Shown here: positions 5,009 to 5,823 of the stretch, one piece after another
Layout of the letters: each line of letters opens with the position of its first letter
Position numbering within the stretch: the first letter of the stretch is position 1
Origin: JAJISK01 sp046759865
GTDB taxonomy: Archaea > Thermoplasmatota > Thermoplasmata > RBG-16-68-12 > JAJISG01
Reading direction: 5' to 3'
DNA length: 5,823 nt
NCBI GenBank assembly: GCA_046759865.1
Contig: JBHIDB010000070.1
Coordinates: 1 to 5,823, forward strand
Notes under the pieces: generated by a model
What the model was told of the DNA's origin: nothing
Databases searched by the model: none
The model's input: only the letters and a program-made list of their open reading frames with translations
Made by a program: the position numbers and the translations under genes

Positions 5009-5823
5009 GTGACCATTCTGCTCGACGAAACCTCCCGCGTGTTGGTGCAAGGCATCACGGGCCATCAGGGGCGCTTCCACACGGAGGCCAGCCTCGCATA
5101 CGGGACGAAGATCGTGGCGGGGGTGACACCGGGCAAGGGGAACACCGAGGTCCATGGGGTTCCCGTCTTCGAGGCGGTCCAGGAAGCCGTTGAGGCGACG
5201 GACGCGGACACGTCCTTCTTCCTGGTCCCCGCCCCCTACGCGAAGGATGCGGCCCTCGAGGCCATCGAGGCAGGTATCCGTCTTCTGGTTCTAATCACCG
5301 AGCGCATTCCCTTTCACGACGCGCTGGCCATTGTCGCCTACGCCAGGATCCGGGGGACGACTGTCATTGGACCCAACTGCCCGGGCGTCATTTCCCCGGG
5401 CAAGTCCAAGGTCGGCATCATGCCCGGCCACATCTTCCGACCCGGTCGGGTGGGCGTCCTCTCCCGGTCGGGGACCCTTACGTACGAAATCGTGAACGCC
5501 ATCACCGAGGCGGGCGAGGGCCAGAGCACGGCCGTCGGCATCGGCGGGGACGCCATCATTGGCACGAACTTCGTGGAGGGCCTGCGGCTCCTCCAAGAAG
5601 ATGAGGAGACGGAACGGATCGTCCTCGTGGGGGAGATCGGCGGGACGGCGGAGGAGGAGGCTGCGGCCTTCGTCGCCGAGCAGGTGGATAAGCCCGTGGT
5701 CGCCTACGTGGCGGGACAGACGGCGCCGCCGGGACGGAGGATGGGGCATGCGGGGGCCATCATCAGCAGGGGGAAGGGGACGGCGGAGAGCAAGATTGAG
5801 GCGTTCCGAGAAGCTGGCGTGCC
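5009..5823 (+). CDS. sucD: Succinyl-CoA ligase (ADP/GDP-forming), alpha subunit (3' truncated by window)
   Basis: The alpha subunit binds CoA and carries the histidine phosphorylated during catalysis; it acts with SucC made from the gene just upstream. Translation from GTG 5009 gives 271 complete residues and runs off the window, about 18-20 short of the usual ~290. VQGITGHQGRFHTEASLAYG (13-32) is the CoA/Rossmann glycine loop, and VAGVTPGKGN (36-45) has Asn where PGKGG is usual. VPAPYAKDA (73-81), ITERIP (96-101), GPNCPGVISPGKSKVGIMPG (121-140), LSRSGTLTYE (151-160) and GIGGD (177-181) follow in the canonical order. GEIGG (208-212) contains the glutamate that contacts the active histidine, and H247 in RMGHAGAII is the phosphohistidine. 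Two bases separate it from sucC, and a GGGAGG ribosome site nine bases upstream fixes the start. All catalytic residues present suggest a working enzyme; an ADP-forming acyl-CoA synthetase subunit is less likely because the protein is short and SCS-like throughout. Confidence 0.95.
   Translation, partial: MTILLDETSRVLVQGITGHQGRFHTEASLAYGTKIVAGVTPGKGNTEVHGVPVFEAVQEAVEATDADTSFFLVPAPYAKDAALEAIEAGIRLLVLITERIPFHDALAIVAYARIRGTTVIGPNCPGVISPGKSKVGIMPGHIFRPGRVGVLSRSGTLTYEIVNAITEAGEGQSTAVGIGGDAIIGTNFVEGLRLLQEDEETERIVLVGEIGGTAEEEAAAFVAEQVDKPVVAYVAGQTAPPGRRMGHAGAIISRGKGTAESKIEAFREAGV

Noticed and set aside
5291..5749. 152-codon minus-strand open frame at the right end
   Set aside because: It is antisense to sucD, which has all expected CoA-ligase motifs; the reverse translation is shadow-like and Asp/Arg/Gly-rich.
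1..5823. CRISPR array, insertion sequence, tRNA, rRNA or toxin-antitoxin pair
   Set aside because: No regularly spaced repeats, terminal inverted repeats, transposase motifs, tRNA arms or small paired genes were seen on either strand.

Overview
This is a gene-dense, GC-rich stretch of what looks like an archaeal chromosome. The archaeal case rests on TATA-like boxes with the right spacing instead of bacterial -35/-10 pairs, an apparently leaderless purC, a branched-chain aminotransferase whose N-terminal and central motifs match the methanogen (MJ1008-type) form, and a COG1313-like radical SAM protein. A high-GC Thermoplasmata or other euryarchaeal lineage is my best guess, but this is inference from motifs remembered, not from a search.

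Layout: (1) Bases 1-81 carry the last 26 codons of a plus-strand gene, perhaps a winged-helix C-terminus. (2) A minus-strand radical SAM gene (45-1328) meets it tail to tail and overlaps it by 37 bases. (3) A 121-base divergent gap (1329-1449) holds the purC promoter, a perfect GGTGG-A-CCACC palindrome, nested inverted repeats over the radical SAM start codon, and the start of a small 50-codon reading frame (1241-1393, minus) preceded by the best Shine-Dalgarno match on that strand. (4) purC (1450-2352, plus) converges on (5) a small membrane-anchored bacterial-type PH-domain protein (minus, ending at 2380). (6) A second divergent gap around 2950-3001 has a TATA box and an overlapping inverted repeat. 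It drives (7) a compact plus-strand cluster, ilvE (3002-3886), sucC (3909-5006) and sucD (5009 to the window edge, cut about 20 codons short).

Functionally, the ilvE-sucC-sucD cluster links branched-chain amino acid transamination (which consumes or makes 2-oxoglutarate/glutamate) to succinyl-CoA/succinate interconversion with substrate-level phosphorylation. purC is a stand-alone purine biosynthesis gene. The radical SAM enzyme and the PH protein are uncharacterised here and have no informative partners in view.

I see no mobile element, CRISPR array, tRNA, rRNA or defence system. Most of the window is ordinary core metabolism. The parts that deserve a second look are the start region of the radical SAM gene, the antisense-overlapping tails at 45-81, and the putative operator in the ilvE promoter. 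There is no gene-free stretch longer than about 120 bases.
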